From: Roseivirga misakiensis
Lineage (GTDB): Bacteria > Bacteroidota > Bacteroidia > Cytophagales > Cyclobacteriaceae
Length of the DNA: 64,000 nt
Direction: 5' to 3'
Assembly: GCF_001747105.1 (NCBI RefSeq)
Contig: NZ_MDGQ01000003.1
Span: 1,240,001 to 1,304,000, forward strand
Position numbers and translations under genes: made by a program. The notes beneath the pieces are model-generated. The model was not told the DNA's origin. It was given only the letters and a program-made list of their open reading frames with translations, and searched no databases. Of this stretch, positions 45,499 through 55,066 are shown piece after piece. Position 1 is the first letter of the stretch; each line of letters starts with the position of its first letter.

Positions 45499-46758
45499 AT
45501 GAAGCGCACTAATTTTTTGGTACTTATTGTACTGTTGCTGCTTGGGTCGAAGACTATTTATGCTCAACTCGACAATAGTTATAAGCCTTTGACACTTCAC
45601 CTCGACGAAAGCGGTCAGAAGTATATCAGATTTATCTCTTGGCATCAGATTTGGCTCGAAAACCAGAACCTAAGTAGCCAAAGCGATCAAGGAGCTACCT
45701 TTCGAGTAAGACGTTCTCGTTTTCTCGCTTATGCTCAAATTTCACCTCGATTTCTAATTGTCACACATTTCGGTTTAAACTCGTTGACCGGAGCCAATAT
45801 GGACCCCATAGGGGATGGTAGAGCCAGTGATGCCCCTCAATTATTTTTACATGGGGCATGGAATGAATTTCGTGTGACTAAGGATGAAAAACTCTACATT
45901 GGAGCGGGTTTGCATTACTGGAATGGCCTTTCACGCTTAACCAGCGGGAGTACACTGAACTTTATGACCTTAGATAATTATCGTCAAGCTTGGGCACAAC
46001 TAGGGCTAAGCGATCAGTTTGCACGTCATTTGGGAGTTTACGCCAAAGGCCGACTTGGCAAACTCAGGTATACGTTGGCTTTGAACAACCCAATTTCAAA
46101 TGCCCTAAGTTCTAATGATCTGAATCAACTGGCCGAAGGCAGTATTACTTACTCGGGCCGAAGAGTACTGGGTAAGGATGCTGGTACCGTTTTTACCGGT
46201 TATTTCGATTATCAGTTCAAGGATCAAGAGTCTAATAAATTGCCTTACCGCGTAGGAAGTTACTTAGGTAAGAAAACTGTCCTCAACATCGGGGCGGGCT
46301 TCTTTAGTCACGCTAACGGAACAGTTCTTATTGAAAATGGTGCTCCGTTGGGTCAAGATGTTCAGCATTTTTCAGCAGATGTATTCTACGACGCCCCTGT
46401 ATCGGCTGGTAGTGGTGCAATAAACTTTTATGGTGCCTTTCATCAATTCGATTATGGCGATAATTATGCGCTGGGTACTACTTATGGAACGGGTAGTTCT
46501 ATTTACGGCCAAGTAGGCTATGTGCTGCCTTTTGAATTTGCAGAGGGCCAAAGATTGATGCCCTATTTAGCTTACAGCAGCAGAGATTTTGAAGCTTTTG
46601 CCGAATCAGGCAATCGATTGCAGATTGGAGCGAACTGGTTTATCAACGGCCACAATGCTAAGATATCTGTTGAGTATATCTCTACACTTTCGAATTATAC
46701 TGGAGCAAAACCTGATCGAGTGAATGGTCTTGTATTTCAAACTCACATTTTCCTTTAA
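45499..46758 (+). CDS. Outer-membrane porin-like beta-barrel protein
   Basis: 419 residues with a signal peptide ending at IYAQ. The mature chain consists of alternating polar/aromatic beta strands with many Tyr, Phe and Gly and ends in HIFL with a C-terminal hydrophobic residue, as in outer-membrane barrels. It resembles phosphate-selective-porin-type barrels of Bacteroidota. It lies 11 bp upstream of the DUF4212 gene, so it is likely the outer-membrane port for the same solute as the symporter downstream (inference). The solute may be acetate or another short carboxylate. Confidence 0.78.
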   Translation: MKRTNFLVLIVLLLLGSKTIYAQLDNSYKPLTLHLDESGQKYIRFISWHQIWLENQNLSSQSDQGATFRVRRSRFLAYAQISPRFLIVTHFGLNSLTGANMDPIGDGRASDAPQLFLHGAWNEFRVTKDEKLYIGAGLHYWNGLSRLTSGSTLNFMTLDNYRQAWAQLGLSDQFARHLGVYAKGRLGKLRYTLALNNPISNALSSNDLNQLAEGSITYSGRRVLGKDAGTVFTGYFDYQFKDQESNKLPYRVGSYLGKKTVLNIGAGFFSHANGTVLIENGAPLGQDVQHFSADVFYDAPVSAGSGAINFYGAFHQFDYGDNYALGTTYGTGSSIYGQVGYVLPFEFAEGQRLMPYLAYSSRDFEAFAESGNRLQIGANWFINGHNAKISVEYISTLSNYTGAKPDRVNGLVFQTHIFL

Positions 46759-46769
46759 ATCAACCTATT

Positions 46770-47024
46770 ATGTCTAAAGATTTGAAAAAATATTGGAAGA
46801 AGAACCTCAGTTATTTGGCCATTCTATTGTCCATCTGGTTCTTGGTTTCTTACGGGCTGGGAATACTTTTCGCAGACGCCCTGAACGCCTATTCCATTGG
46901 CGGTTTCCCCCTTGGTTTCTGGTTTGCCCAGCAAGGTTCAATTTACTTTTTCGTGGCTCTGATTTTTGTGTATGTCTACCTCATGAACCGCCTCGACCAC
47001 AAATTTGATGTAGACGAAAAATAA
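46770..47024 (+). CDS. DUF4212 small subunit of a sodium/solute symporter
   Basis: 84 residues with two TM helices and the family features WKKNLSYLAILLSIWFLVSYG and GGFPLGFWFAQQGSIYFFVALIFVYVY. DUF4212 proteins almost always sit directly before a VC_2705-type sodium/solute symporter, as here (17 bp), and are taken to be its small subunit. Confidence 0.93.
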   Translation: MSKDLKKYWKKNLSYLAILLSIWFLVSYGLGILFADALNAYSIGGFPLGFWFAQQGSIYFFVALIFVYVYLMNRLDHKFDVDEK

Positions 47025-47041
47025 TTTAAAACAGAGAAATT

Positions 47042-48733
47042 ATGGATGCACAGGTATGGACATACATTATGGTGGGAGTTACTTTTCTCATCTATATAGG
47101 CGTAGCCGTTTGGGCTAAGGCCGGATCTACAAAAGAATTTTATGTAGCAGGTGGAGGTATTAATCCAATTGCCAACGGCATGGCAACCGCGGCCGATTGG
47201 ATGTCTGCCGCTTCATTTCTTTCCATGGCGGGAATTATATCCTTTATGGGCTATGGAGGCGCTCAGTATTTAATGGGTTGGACTGGTGGTTATGTATTGC
47301 TTGCCCTTCTTTTGGCACCTTATCTACGCAAGTTTGGCAAGTTTACGGTGCCTGATTTTATAGGTGATCGTTACTATTCAAAAAGTGCTAGAATTGTGGC
47401 GCTTGTTTGTGCACTTTTCGTGTCGTTTACTTACGTGGTAGGTCAAATGAAAGGTGTTGGCGTAGCCTTCTCTCGATTTTTCAATGTGAGTTATGATACT
47501 GGTGTAATCATAGGCATCGGGATCGTATTTTTCTATGCTGTTTTGGGAGGAATGAAAGGGATAACCTATACCCAGGTGGTACAATTTTGCGTCTTAATCT
47601 TCGCATTTACAGTTCCAGCCATCTTTATTTCATTCCAAATGACAGGAAACCCAATCCCGCAACTTGGTTTTGGTGGTCAGGTAAAAGATGGCACGTATTT
47701 ACTACAAAAACTGAACGAGCTATCGGTCGATCTGGGCTTTGCAGAGTATACCAAAGTCAATCAGGGCAACCTGACGAATATGTTCTTCATTACTGCGGCG
47801 CTCATGTTCGGAACAGCGGGTCTGCCCCACGTAATTGTTCGCTTTTTCACAGTACCGAAAGTTCGAGATGCTAGGATTTCAGCAGGTTGGGCCTTGGCCT
47901 TTATCGCTATTCTGTACACTACAGCGCCAGCAGTAGCTGCATTTGCTAAAATCAATCTGATTAACACCGTTTCGGAACAGCCATACAGTGATGTGCCAGA
48001 GTGGTTCACTAACTGGGAAGAAACAGGTTTATTGGTATTCGATGATAAAAATGCGGATGGTAAAATCCAATATGTGGCGGATGCGGAAGCCAATGAATTA
48101 AAAATCGATAATGATATCATTGTATTGGCAAACCCTGAAATTGCTAAACTTCCAGCTTGGGTTGTTGGCCTAGTCGTTGCGGGTGGTTTAGCAGCAGCAC
48201 TTTCCACAGCAGCAGGCCTGTTATTGGTTATTTCTTCGTCTATTTCACATGATTTATTGAAGAAATCACTTCGACCAAATATTTCTGAAAAAGGAGAGCT
48301 GAGAGCAGCCAGAATTAGTATTGCTGTGGCGGTCGTAGCGGCAGGGCTTGCAGGGTTAAACCCTCCAGGGTTTGTGGCACAGGTAGTGGCATTGGCATTT
48401 GGATTGGCGGCATCATCATTTTTTCCAGCAATTATCCTCGGTATTTTCGATAAGAAAATGAATAAAGAAGGAGCAGTGGCTGGGATGGTTGTCGGCATCC
48501 TGTTTACGGCCATCTATATATTCTACTTTAAACCGCAACTGGGAGGGCCGGGTACACCAGATGGTTATTGGTTTGGTATTTCTCCAGAAGGAATCGGTAC
48601 GCTAGGCATGCTCATCAACTTTGTGGTGGCGGTTACGGTGTCTAGATTTACCAAACCTACCCCGAATCACATCAAGGAACTGGTAGAGAATATTCGGTTC
48701 CCACGAGGGGCAGGAGAAGCTTCCTCGCATTAA
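47042..48733 (+). CDS. Sodium/solute symporter (acetate-permease-like, VC_2705 subfamily)
   Basis: 563 residues with ~13 TM helices of the SSF family; MATAADWMSAASFLSMAGIIS near the N-terminus and GGLAAALSTAAGLLLVISSSISHD are SSF signatures of the ActP group. It has an extra ~60-residue soluble loop (about 310-375; DDKNADGKIQYVADAEA) found in the VC_2705 subfamily. It takes up small monocarboxylates such as acetate with sodium. The operon ends in acs, which fits acetate as the substrate (inference). Confidence 0.92.
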   Translation: MDAQVWTYIMVGVTFLIYIGVAVWAKAGSTKEFYVAGGGINPIANGMATAADWMSAASFLSMAGIISFMGYGGAQYLMGWTGGYVLLALLLAPYLRKFGKFTVPDFIGDRYYSKSARIVALVCALFVSFTYVVGQMKGVGVAFSRFFNVSYDTGVIIGIGIVFFYAVLGGMKGITYTQVVQFCVLIFAFTVPAIFISFQMTGNPIPQLGFGGQVKDGTYLLQKLNELSVDLGFAEYTKVNQGNLTNMFFITAALMFGTAGLPHVIVRFFTVPKVRDARISAGWALAFIAILYTTAPAVAAFAKINLINTVSEQPYSDVPEWFTNWEETGLLVFDDKNADGKIQYVADAEANELKIDNDIIVLANPEIAKLPAWVVGLVVAGGLAAALSTAAGLLLVISSSISHDLLKKSLRPNISEKGELRAARISIAVAVVAAGLAGLNPPGFVAQVVALAFGLAASSFFPAIILGIFDKKMNKEGAVAGMVVGILFTAIYIFYFKPQLGGPGTPDGYWFGISPEGIGTLGMLINFVVAVTVSRFTKPTPNHIKELVENIRFPRGAGEASSH

Positions 48734-48786
48734 TTGAATGATGATTCAGCATTGAAATAGCCTCTGATATTTTTAAATTGGATATC

Positions 48787-48984
48787 ATGAATAGAAAGCA
48801 AAAAACCGGATTAGTACTCTCATTTGTTCTCTTCTTGTTGCTTTTAAACAAGCCCTTAATCGCCATTCCCAACGCGATTAAGGGTGGCTTACCCAATGTG
48901 ATGATTTACTTGCTGATCGTTTGGTTAGTGATCATTATCACCATGATTATCTTTTCCCTAAAGAGCAGTAAGACAGATGATTAG
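48787..48984 (+). CDS. Small two-helix membrane protein between symporter and sensor kinase
   Basis: 65 residues from ATG 48787 (an upstream in-frame TTG at 48778 is weaker). Two hydrophobic helices (~8-28 and ~38-58) are separated by a short polar loop (PNAIKGGLPN), and the C-terminus is polar. It overlaps the kinase gene by 8 bp, so the two are translationally coupled. I do not recognise a family. It could be a small partner of the SSF-like sensor, as DUF4212 is for the true symporter (inference from position and size). Confidence 0.75.
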   Translation: MNRKQKTGLVLSFVLFLLLLNKPLIAIPNAIKGGLPNVMIYLLIVWLVIIITMIIFSLKSSKTDD

Positions 48985-51700
48985 TGGATGGGTAATCATA
49001 CTGATTTCGGCCTTGTATTTGGCCTTACTTTTCTTTGTTGCCGATCGGGTAGACAGAGATAAAATTCCAGCTAGATTTAAAGTTGGCAACCGATGGATTT
49101 ATGCCCTAGCTATTCCAGTTTATTGTACTGCTTGGACCTACTATGGAAGTGTAGGAAAAGCGGTTAATGATGGTTGGGAATTCCTTACTATCTATCTCGG
49201 CCCGATTTTGACGTTACCAATTTGGTGGTTCGTAGTACGCAAAATCATCCGGATTTGCGAAGTCCAAAGAATATCAACCCTTGCGGATTTCATTTCTACA
49301 AGATTCGACAAGAGCATGACGCTCAGTATCATGACTAGTTCGTTGATTGTCGTGGGCATTATCCCTTACATTTCCATTCAGCTTAAGTCAATTTCAAATG
49401 CCTACGAGTTCTTGGTGCAGCAAGAGGTATCGGAAATTTCGCGTGGCTTTATCTGGAACGATGCTGCCCTTTACTTGTCCATCTTGCTGGGTGTTTTTAT
49501 CGTCTTTTTTGTCTTTAAGTCTATTGAAACGACCGATAAGCACAAGGGAATGATGACAGCCATTGCGCTGGATTCAATTGTAAAGCTTGTGGCATTTATG
49601 GCCGTAGGCATCTTTGTAACCTTTTATCTTTTTGATGGCTTTAGAGATGTATTTTCAAAAGCTGATGCTGACTATTTATCGACCTTATCTACAATAGATA
49701 ATAATTCCGGATATGAGTGGTTCTTTTTGCTATTGCTCTCCATGTCGGCCATCCTTTTGCTACCAAGACAGTTTCAGGTGATGGTGGCTGAAAACCAGAA
49801 AGAAGGGCATTTGAAATCAGCCATGTGGCTTTTCCCCATTTACCTTTTATTGATCAATATTTTTGTAGTGCCGATTGCCATCGGTGGATTAAACCTACTG
49901 CCCGCGGGAACCAACCCCGATACTTTCGTTTTAGCCTTACCACTTTTAACAGGCCAAGAAGGCTTGGCCCTGCTCACTTTTGTGGGTGGATTTTCTGCGG
50001 CTACTGGCATGATCATCGTATCGACGATCTCTCTCAGCTTAATGCTGAGTAATAATGTGATAGTGCCTATTCTGGTCAAAAGAGTAAGAAGCGACATCTC
50101 TTCTAGGTTACCGATCTTGGCAAGGCGGGGAGCGGTATTTATTATCTTTCTGCTCGCCTATCTCTATTACCGTTACATCGCAGATGCATTTCCACTGGTA
50201 TCCATCGGCTTAATATCATTTGCCGCTATGATCCAATTCGCGCCTACAGTGCTTAGCGCCCTTTACTGGAAAGACGCGAATAAGAAGGGTGTCATTTGGG
50301 GTCTTTCGGCAGGCTTTATCCTTTGGGCGTATACCTTAGTTATCCCCACAGCCGTTCAAGTGGGCTTAATGCCAGAAAGCTTGTTGACCGAAGGTCCTTT
50401 AGGTATTAATTGGCTTAAGCCAGAGGCCCTTTTTGGTTTGTCCATGTCATCTATTGCGCATGGTACATTTTGGAGTTTACTGTTTAACGTCATCTTCTTT
50501 TTCATAGGTACGCTAGTAGGCAAGCAGGCAGCGAGTGAACGCAATTTGGCCGAATTATATGTGAATATTTTCAAGAAGGGGGCCAAAGGCAGACAAGATA
50601 TAGTTTGGAAGGGCGAACTGGAGCTCCATGATTTAATGCGCGTTTGCGAAAACCTTTTGGGCAAACATCGAATGGATCAGGCGTTGGCCGACTACAAGAC
50701 CGTTTACGGGCCAAATGTCAATGAGTCGGGCCAAGTTACATCTGAATTTGTGGCATATAACGAACGTTTACTCACCGGGGCGGTAGGTGCTGCTTCTGCC
50801 AGACTGCTTATAGCATCTATTTCAAGAGAAGAGGAAATCGTCTTGAAAGATGTCATGGGTATGCTCAAAGAAACCACAGAAACAGTCAGACTGAACAAAG
50901 AGCTGCGTCTAAAATCTCAAGAATTAGAACGCAAAACCTTCGCCCTACAAAAAGCCAATAGTCGCTTGCTGAATATGGATAAGGAAAAGGATGACTTCAT
51001 CAGTACGGTTACTCACGAGTTAAGAACCCCACTGACTTCAATCAAAGCCTTTGTAGAAATCCTTCAGGACAACCCCGATTTAGATTCAAATGATAAACAC
51101 CGGTTCTTCCAAACCATCGATGATGAGATAGAAAGAATGACCCGACTGATCAATCAAGTGCTGGACATGGAAAAACTCGATTCTGGTGCTACCACGATCG
51201 TGAAAAAGCAGGTAATACCGCATCAGATTGTAGAAGATTCGTTAGCCAGTATGCAACACCTGCTGAAGACAAAGAATATTGAACTCTTAAAAGACTTTCC
51301 ACAAACCACCAGAGAAACGATCATAAATGGTGATACCGATCGGTTAAAGCAGGTGTTTATAAACCTCTTTTCGAACGCTGTGAAATATTCGAAAGAAGAA
51401 GGGGCAAAAATAGAAGTCAAGAGTGAATTCAATGGGAATGAATTAGTCATTGCTATCAAGGATAATGGCAAAGGAATTCATCCAGAAAATATAGATCGAA
51501 TTTTCGAAAAGTTCTTTCAAGCAAGAGATCAGACGAGCAAAAAGCCTAAAGGCTCGGGTCTTGGATTATCGATAACGAAAAAAATTGTAGAATTACATGA
51601 CGGGGATATTTTCGTAGAAAGTACCTGGCAAGAAGGATCCATTTTTACCGTCAAATTCCCAATATCAGGTACAAAAAGTAAAAAAGAGCCGGTGTTATGA
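48977..51700 (+). CDS. CbrA-like sensor: sodium/solute symporter fused to histidine kinase
   Basis: 907 residues. Residues 1-~520 form an SSF transporter domain (~13 TM helices; for example FVGGFSAATGMIIVSTISLSL). A STAC-type linker (~525-600) and a coiled coil lead to a HisKA domain with H680 in THELRTPLTS, then a HATPase_c domain with NLFSNAVKYS, DNGKGI and GSGLGLSI. Such CbrA-type proteins couple transport or binding of a small solute to phosphotransfer. Its neighbours are a real symporter upstream and acs downstream, so acetate or a similar acid is the likely signal. It overlaps the response regulator by 4 bp. Confidence 0.93.
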   Translation: MISGWVIILISALYLALLFFVADRVDRDKIPARFKVGNRWIYALAIPVYCTAWTYYGSVGKAVNDGWEFLTIYLGPILTLPIWWFVVRKIIRICEVQRISTLADFISTRFDKSMTLSIMTSSLIVVGIIPYISIQLKSISNAYEFLVQQEVSEISRGFIWNDAALYLSILLGVFIVFFVFKSIETTDKHKGMMTAIALDSIVKLVAFMAVGIFVTFYLFDGFRDVFSKADADYLSTLSTIDNNSGYEWFFLLLLSMSAILLLPRQFQVMVAENQKEGHLKSAMWLFPIYLLLINIFVVPIAIGGLNLLPAGTNPDTFVLALPLLTGQEGLALLTFVGGFSAATGMIIVSTISLSLMLSNNVIVPILVKRVRSDISSRLPILARRGAVFIIFLLAYLYYRYIADAFPLVSIGLISFAAMIQFAPTVLSALYWKDANKKGVIWGLSAGFILWAYTLVIPTAVQVGLMPESLLTEGPLGINWLKPEALFGLSMSSIAHGTFWSLLFNVIFFFIGTLVGKQAASERNLAELYVNIFKKGAKGRQDIVWKGELELHDLMRVCENLLGKHRMDQALADYKTVYGPNVNESGQVTSEFVAYNERLLTGAVGAASARLLIASISREEEIVLKDVMGMLKETTETVRLNKELRLKSQELERKTFALQKANSRLLNMDKEKDDFISTVTHELRTPLTSIKAFVEILQDNPDLDSNDKHRFFQTIDDEIERMTRLINQVLDMEKLDSGATTIVKKQVIPHQIVEDSLASMQHLLKTKNIELLKDFPQTTRETIINGDTDRLKQVFINLFSNAVKYSKEEGAKIEVKSEFNGNELVIAIKDNGKGIHPENIDRIFEKFFQARDQTSKKPKGSGLGLSITKKIVELHDGDIFVESTWQEGSIFTVKFPISGTKSKKEPVL

Positions 51701-52056
51701 AGAAGGTCTTAATAGTAGATGATGAACCGAATATTTTGATTTCGTTGGAGTTCCTGCTTCGAAAATCGAACTATGAGGTATTCGTAGCCAGAGATGGAGC
51801 TGAGGCTATAGAAATTCTTCAACTACAAAAACCTGATTTTACTATTCTGGATGTAATGATGCCCAATGTGGACGGATACGAGGTGTGTCAGTTTATTAAA
51901 AACAGTCCAGCTTTTAAACACATTAAGGTCGTTTTTTTAAGTGCTAAATCGAAAGAGGAGGATATTCAAAAAGGGTACGATTTAGGGGCAGATTTATACC
52001 TAACAAAACCGTTTTCTACCAGAACATTGGTGAAGCAAATAGAAGCAATACAGTAG
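51697..52056 (+). CDS. Single-domain response regulator (receiver only)
   Basis: 119 residues: only a receiver. D8/D9, phosphoacceptor D52 in TILDVMMP, S in VVFLSAK and K in YLTKPFS are all present. No DNA-binding domain is fused, so it must act through protein contacts or as a phosphate relay. Its ATG overlaps the stop of the kinase gene, and acs follows after 30 bp. How it controls transcription here is unknown; the upstream InsA-like HTH protein is one candidate partner (inference). Confidence 0.92.
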   Translation: MKKVLIVDDEPNILISLEFLLRKSNYEVFVARDGAEAIEILQLQKPDFTILDVMMPNVDGYEVCQFIKNSPAFKHIKVVFLSAKSKEEDIQKGYDLGADLYLTKPFSTRTLVKQIEAIQ

Positions 52057-52086
52057 ACAAAAGATTTTTATTATAAACATTCCGCC

Positions 52087-53985
52087 ATGAGCAACAAGAT
52101 TCAAACCCTGTCAGGATATTTTCATGAATACCAAAAAAGTGTACTTGACCCAGAAACCTTTTGGGCTAGAATAGGCGAATCCTTTTATTGGAGAAAGCAA
52201 TGGGATGAAACTGTCTCTTGGGATTTTGAAAAACCAGATGTTAAATGGTTTGTCAATGGAAAACTGAATATCACCGAAAACATCTTTGAAAGATATTTAC
52301 ACACAAAAGGCGATACACCGGCCATTATTTGGGAACCGAATGACCCAAATGAAGCCAATAGAATAGTCACATATCGTGAGTTGTTCGAAATGACCAACCA
52401 ATTCTGCAATGCGCTTAAAGCACAGGGCATAGAGAAGGGCGATCGTGTGATTATCTACATGCCAATGGTACCAGAAGCAGCGGTGGCCATGCTGGCGTGT
52501 GCACGTTTAGGCGCTATTCACTCTGTGGTGTTTGCAGGATTTTCATCTTCTGCCTTAGCGGACAGAATAAATGACTGCGAAGCAAAAATGGTCTTGACAT
52601 CAGACGGTAATTACCGAGGCGCAAAGCAAATTCCTGTAAAAGCAGTGGTAGATGAAGCCGTTGAAAGTACGCCGAGTATCGAAAAAGTGATCGTGCTGAA
52701 TAGAACAGGTGAAGAAGTGACCATGAAGGAAGGGCGAGACATTTGGTGGCATGATGCGATTGCTAATCAATCCACCGATTTTGCCGCCACTGAAATGGAT
52801 TCTGAAGACTTGCTTTTTATTCTTTACACCTCAGGATCTACCGGAAAACCAAAAGGCGTGGTACATACCACAGGAGGCTATATGGTGTATGCAGAATACT
52901 CCTTTTCAAATGTTTTCCAGTACACACCAGGCGATATTTATTGGTGTACGGCAGATATCGGCTGGATTACCGGCCACTCCTATATAGTTTATGGGCCTTT
53001 ATTAGCCGGGGGCACCACGCTAATGTTCGAAGGCGTGCCTACTTTCCCGCATGCGGGAAGATTTTGGGAAATTGTCGACAAGTATAAAGTCAATCAATTC
53101 TACACCGCCCCTACGGCTATTCGCGCCCTTCAAGTACACGGCTTGGAACCAATTCAGCCTTATTCATTGAATTCCCTGAAGGTGATCGGTTCGGTAGGTG
53201 AACCAATTAACGAGGAGGCTTGGCACTGGTACCACGATCATATTGGGAAGGGAAATTGTCCTTTGGTCGATACTTGGTGGCAAACTGAAACAGGAGGTAT
53301 TATGATTTCTGCGTTGGCGGGAATTACTCCGAACAAACCAGCGCATGCGTCACTACCATTACCGGGTATTCAACCCATAATAGTCGATGCTGAAGGCAAC
53401 GAATTAAAAGGCAATAATGTGGAAGGGAATCTCTGCATAAAATTCCCTTGGCCTTCTATGATCAGAACTACTTATGGCGATCATGAAAAGTGTAAAAACG
53501 TTTATTTCTCCGCCTACAAAAACATGTATTTTACCGGTGACGGTGCCAAAAGAGATCACGATGGATATTTGAGAATTTTAGGGCGGGTAGATGATGTAAT
53601 TAATGTTTCTGGACATAGAATGGGAACAGCGGAGGTTGAAAATGCCATCAACGAGCATCCTAAAGTGGTAGAATCTGCTGTTGTCGGTTACCCTCACGAT
53701 GTGAAAGGCCAAGGTATTTACGCCTATGTGATTTGCGATATGACGGGAAGAACCGAAGACAGTCTAAAAGCCGAAATCAAAGACACAGTGAGAAAGATTA
53801 TCGGGCCGATCGCTAAGCCAGATATGGTGCAAATTGTACCAGGGTTGCCTAAAACTAGATCTGGAAAAATTATGAGAAGGATTCTTAGAAAAGTGGCAAG
53901 TAAAGATATCTCCAATTTAGGAGACACATCTACGCTATTGAATCCAGAAGTGGTAGATGATATAATTAAAGGCGCTGGATTATAA
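52087..53985 (+). CDS. acs: Acetyl-CoA synthetase (AMP-forming)
   Basis: 632 residues, typical of Acs. Motifs are YTSGSTGKPKGVVHT (P-loop/A3), WWQTETGG (A5), GRVDDVINVSGHRMG (A8 hinge) and KTRSGKIMRRILR, with the conserved Lys that is acetylated in Acs regulation. It activates acetate to acetyl-CoA through acetyl-AMP. It is the last gene of the run from porin to Acs and shares its terminator with the convergent lipoprotein gene. Regulation by the symporter-kinase/receiver pair just upstream is likely by context. Confidence 0.97.
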   Translation: MSNKIQTLSGYFHEYQKSVLDPETFWARIGESFYWRKQWDETVSWDFEKPDVKWFVNGKLNITENIFERYLHTKGDTPAIIWEPNDPNEANRIVTYRELFEMTNQFCNALKAQGIEKGDRVIIYMPMVPEAAVAMLACARLGAIHSVVFAGFSSSALADRINDCEAKMVLTSDGNYRGAKQIPVKAVVDEAVESTPSIEKVIVLNRTGEEVTMKEGRDIWWHDAIANQSTDFAATEMDSEDLLFILYTSGSTGKPKGVVHTTGGYMVYAEYSFSNVFQYTPGDIYWCTADIGWITGHSYIVYGPLLAGGTTLMFEGVPTFPHAGRFWEIVDKYKVNQFYTAPTAIRALQVHGLEPIQPYSLNSLKVIGSVGEPINEEAWHWYHDHIGKGNCPLVDTWWQTETGGIMISALAGITPNKPAHASLPLPGIQPIIVDAEGNELKGNNVEGNLCIKFPWPSMIRTTYGDHEKCKNVYFSAYKNMYFTGDGAKRDHDGYLRILGRVDDVINVSGHRMGTAEVENAINEHPKVVESAVVGYPHDVKGQGIYAYVICDMTGRTEDSLKAEIKDTVRKIIGPIAKPDMVQIVPGLPKTRSGKIMRRILRKVASKDISNLGDTSTLLNPEVVDDIIKGAGL

Positions 53986-53999
53986 GCGCCTTTAATTAT
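53962..53999. terminator. Bidirectional terminator overlapping the 3' ends of acs and the YCF48-like gene
   Basis: A perfect 15-bp stem (ATAATTAAAGGCGCT / AGCGCCTTTAATTAT) with an 8-nt loop. It includes the last codons and stop of acs and reaches the stop of the convergent gene. Confidence 0.82.
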
Positions 54000-55066
54000 T
54001 GAGAACTTTCTTTTTTAAAGGCGAGGGTAGCTACTCTACCTCCTGAGCCAGAAGCCCAAGCGGATTTTCCTGTTTTTGAAACAGAAACAGCATAATATTG
54101 ACCTTCCATCGGTGTATAAGCATTATCGCCGGTGCGGTAAAAGTCACAGCTTTCACGACCCACTGCCAGCACTAAATCTTTATCGAAAATAGCAACGCCC
54201 GACCGATAACCACCCGGGTTCATCCCGGCCATCATTGGAAACCAGCTGGCCCCTCCATCGGTGGTATACGCTGCGTTAATTCTCGTCAGTGAATCACCAC
54301 GATAATCTCCACCGACCATTAAACCTTCTAGGTCGTTCTTAAAGTCAATCGAGAAAATGCCTTGTGTAGATTCGCCAGACTGAAGTGGCGTGATCGTTTT
54401 ATTCCAAGTTTCACCTTTATCAGAAGAATAGAAAAGACTCGCTTCCTCTCCACCGAGGCCAATGTAAACATGGCTATCGCCATTTACCCGAAGACAGGTA
54501 CCGCTGGCGGCAAAACCACCCTGACCATCTTTTGCCTGAGGCCTTTGCGTAAAGGGTAATTCATTCCAAGTTTCTCCGCCATCGGATGTTTTTAGAATCA
54601 ACAATCTACCATCAATCGCATCACCAAAAGCAATCCCTTCTTGGTCATTCCAGAAATCCATGGCATCATAAAAAGTGCCTTCAGCATCACTGAAATATTT
54701 TCTTTCCCAAGTGGTACCCCCATCAACGGTTTTATAGATCAGGGCAGGTAAACCAGCGCTTAAAACGATGGCAGTATTCTCATCAAAACCCTCTACGTCT
54801 CGAAAGTCAATTTTTTCATTATCTGGAATGCTTACATTTTCCCAAGTAGTACCACCGTCAATTGTTTTTAAAACTGTACCACCGCTTCCACTTGCCCAAG
54901 CTACCTGATCGGAGACGGCAGAAACACCGCGCAAACTTGCTGTGCTGCCCGTGGTTTGAGGTACCCAAATAGGTTCAGGAAGGCTTGTTTTGGCTTCTTC
55001 CGTCTCCTTCGGAGATCCACAGCCAAATAAAAGGACTACTAATGCTAAGCCTAGAAACTGTCTCAT
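53996..55066 (-). CDS. YCF48/BNR-type beta-propeller lipoprotein
   Basis: 356 residues with a lipoprotein signal (LALVVLLFGC). The chain has repeated SxDxGxTW blades (TIDGGTTWENV, TVDGGTTWERK, TSDGGETWNEL, SSDKGETWNKT, TTDGGASWFPM), the Asp-box pattern of YCF48/BNR propellers (photosystem II assembly-factor and oxidoreductase-like proteins). Such exported propellers bind proteins or sugars; no catalytic residues of sialidases are evident. Its start overlaps the upstream lipoprotein gene by 4 bp. Confidence 0.87.
   Translation of the reverse strand: MRQFLGLALVVLLFGCGSPKETEEAKTSLPEPIWVPQTTGSTASLRGVSAVSDQVAWASGSGGTVLKTIDGGTTWENVSIPDNEKIDFRDVEGFDENTAIVLSAGLPALIYKTVDGGTTWERKYFSDAEGTFYDAMDFWNDQEGIAFGDAIDGRLLILKTSDGGETWNELPFTQRPQAKDGQGGFAASGTCLRVNGDSHVYIGLGGEEASLFYSSDKGETWNKTITPLQSGESTQGIFSIDFKNDLEGLMVGGDYRGDSLTRINAAYTTDGGASWFPMMAGMNPGGYRSGVAIFDKDLVLAVGRESCDFYRTGDNAYTPMEGQYYAVSVSKTGKSAWASGSGGRVATLAFKKESSQ

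Noticed and set aside
47761-48513. 250-residue open frame on the minus strand inside the symporter gene
   Set aside because: It is antisense to a clear SSF transporter, its translation is low-complexity (Ala, Thr, Asn-rich), and it arises from the codon bias of the plus-strand gene.
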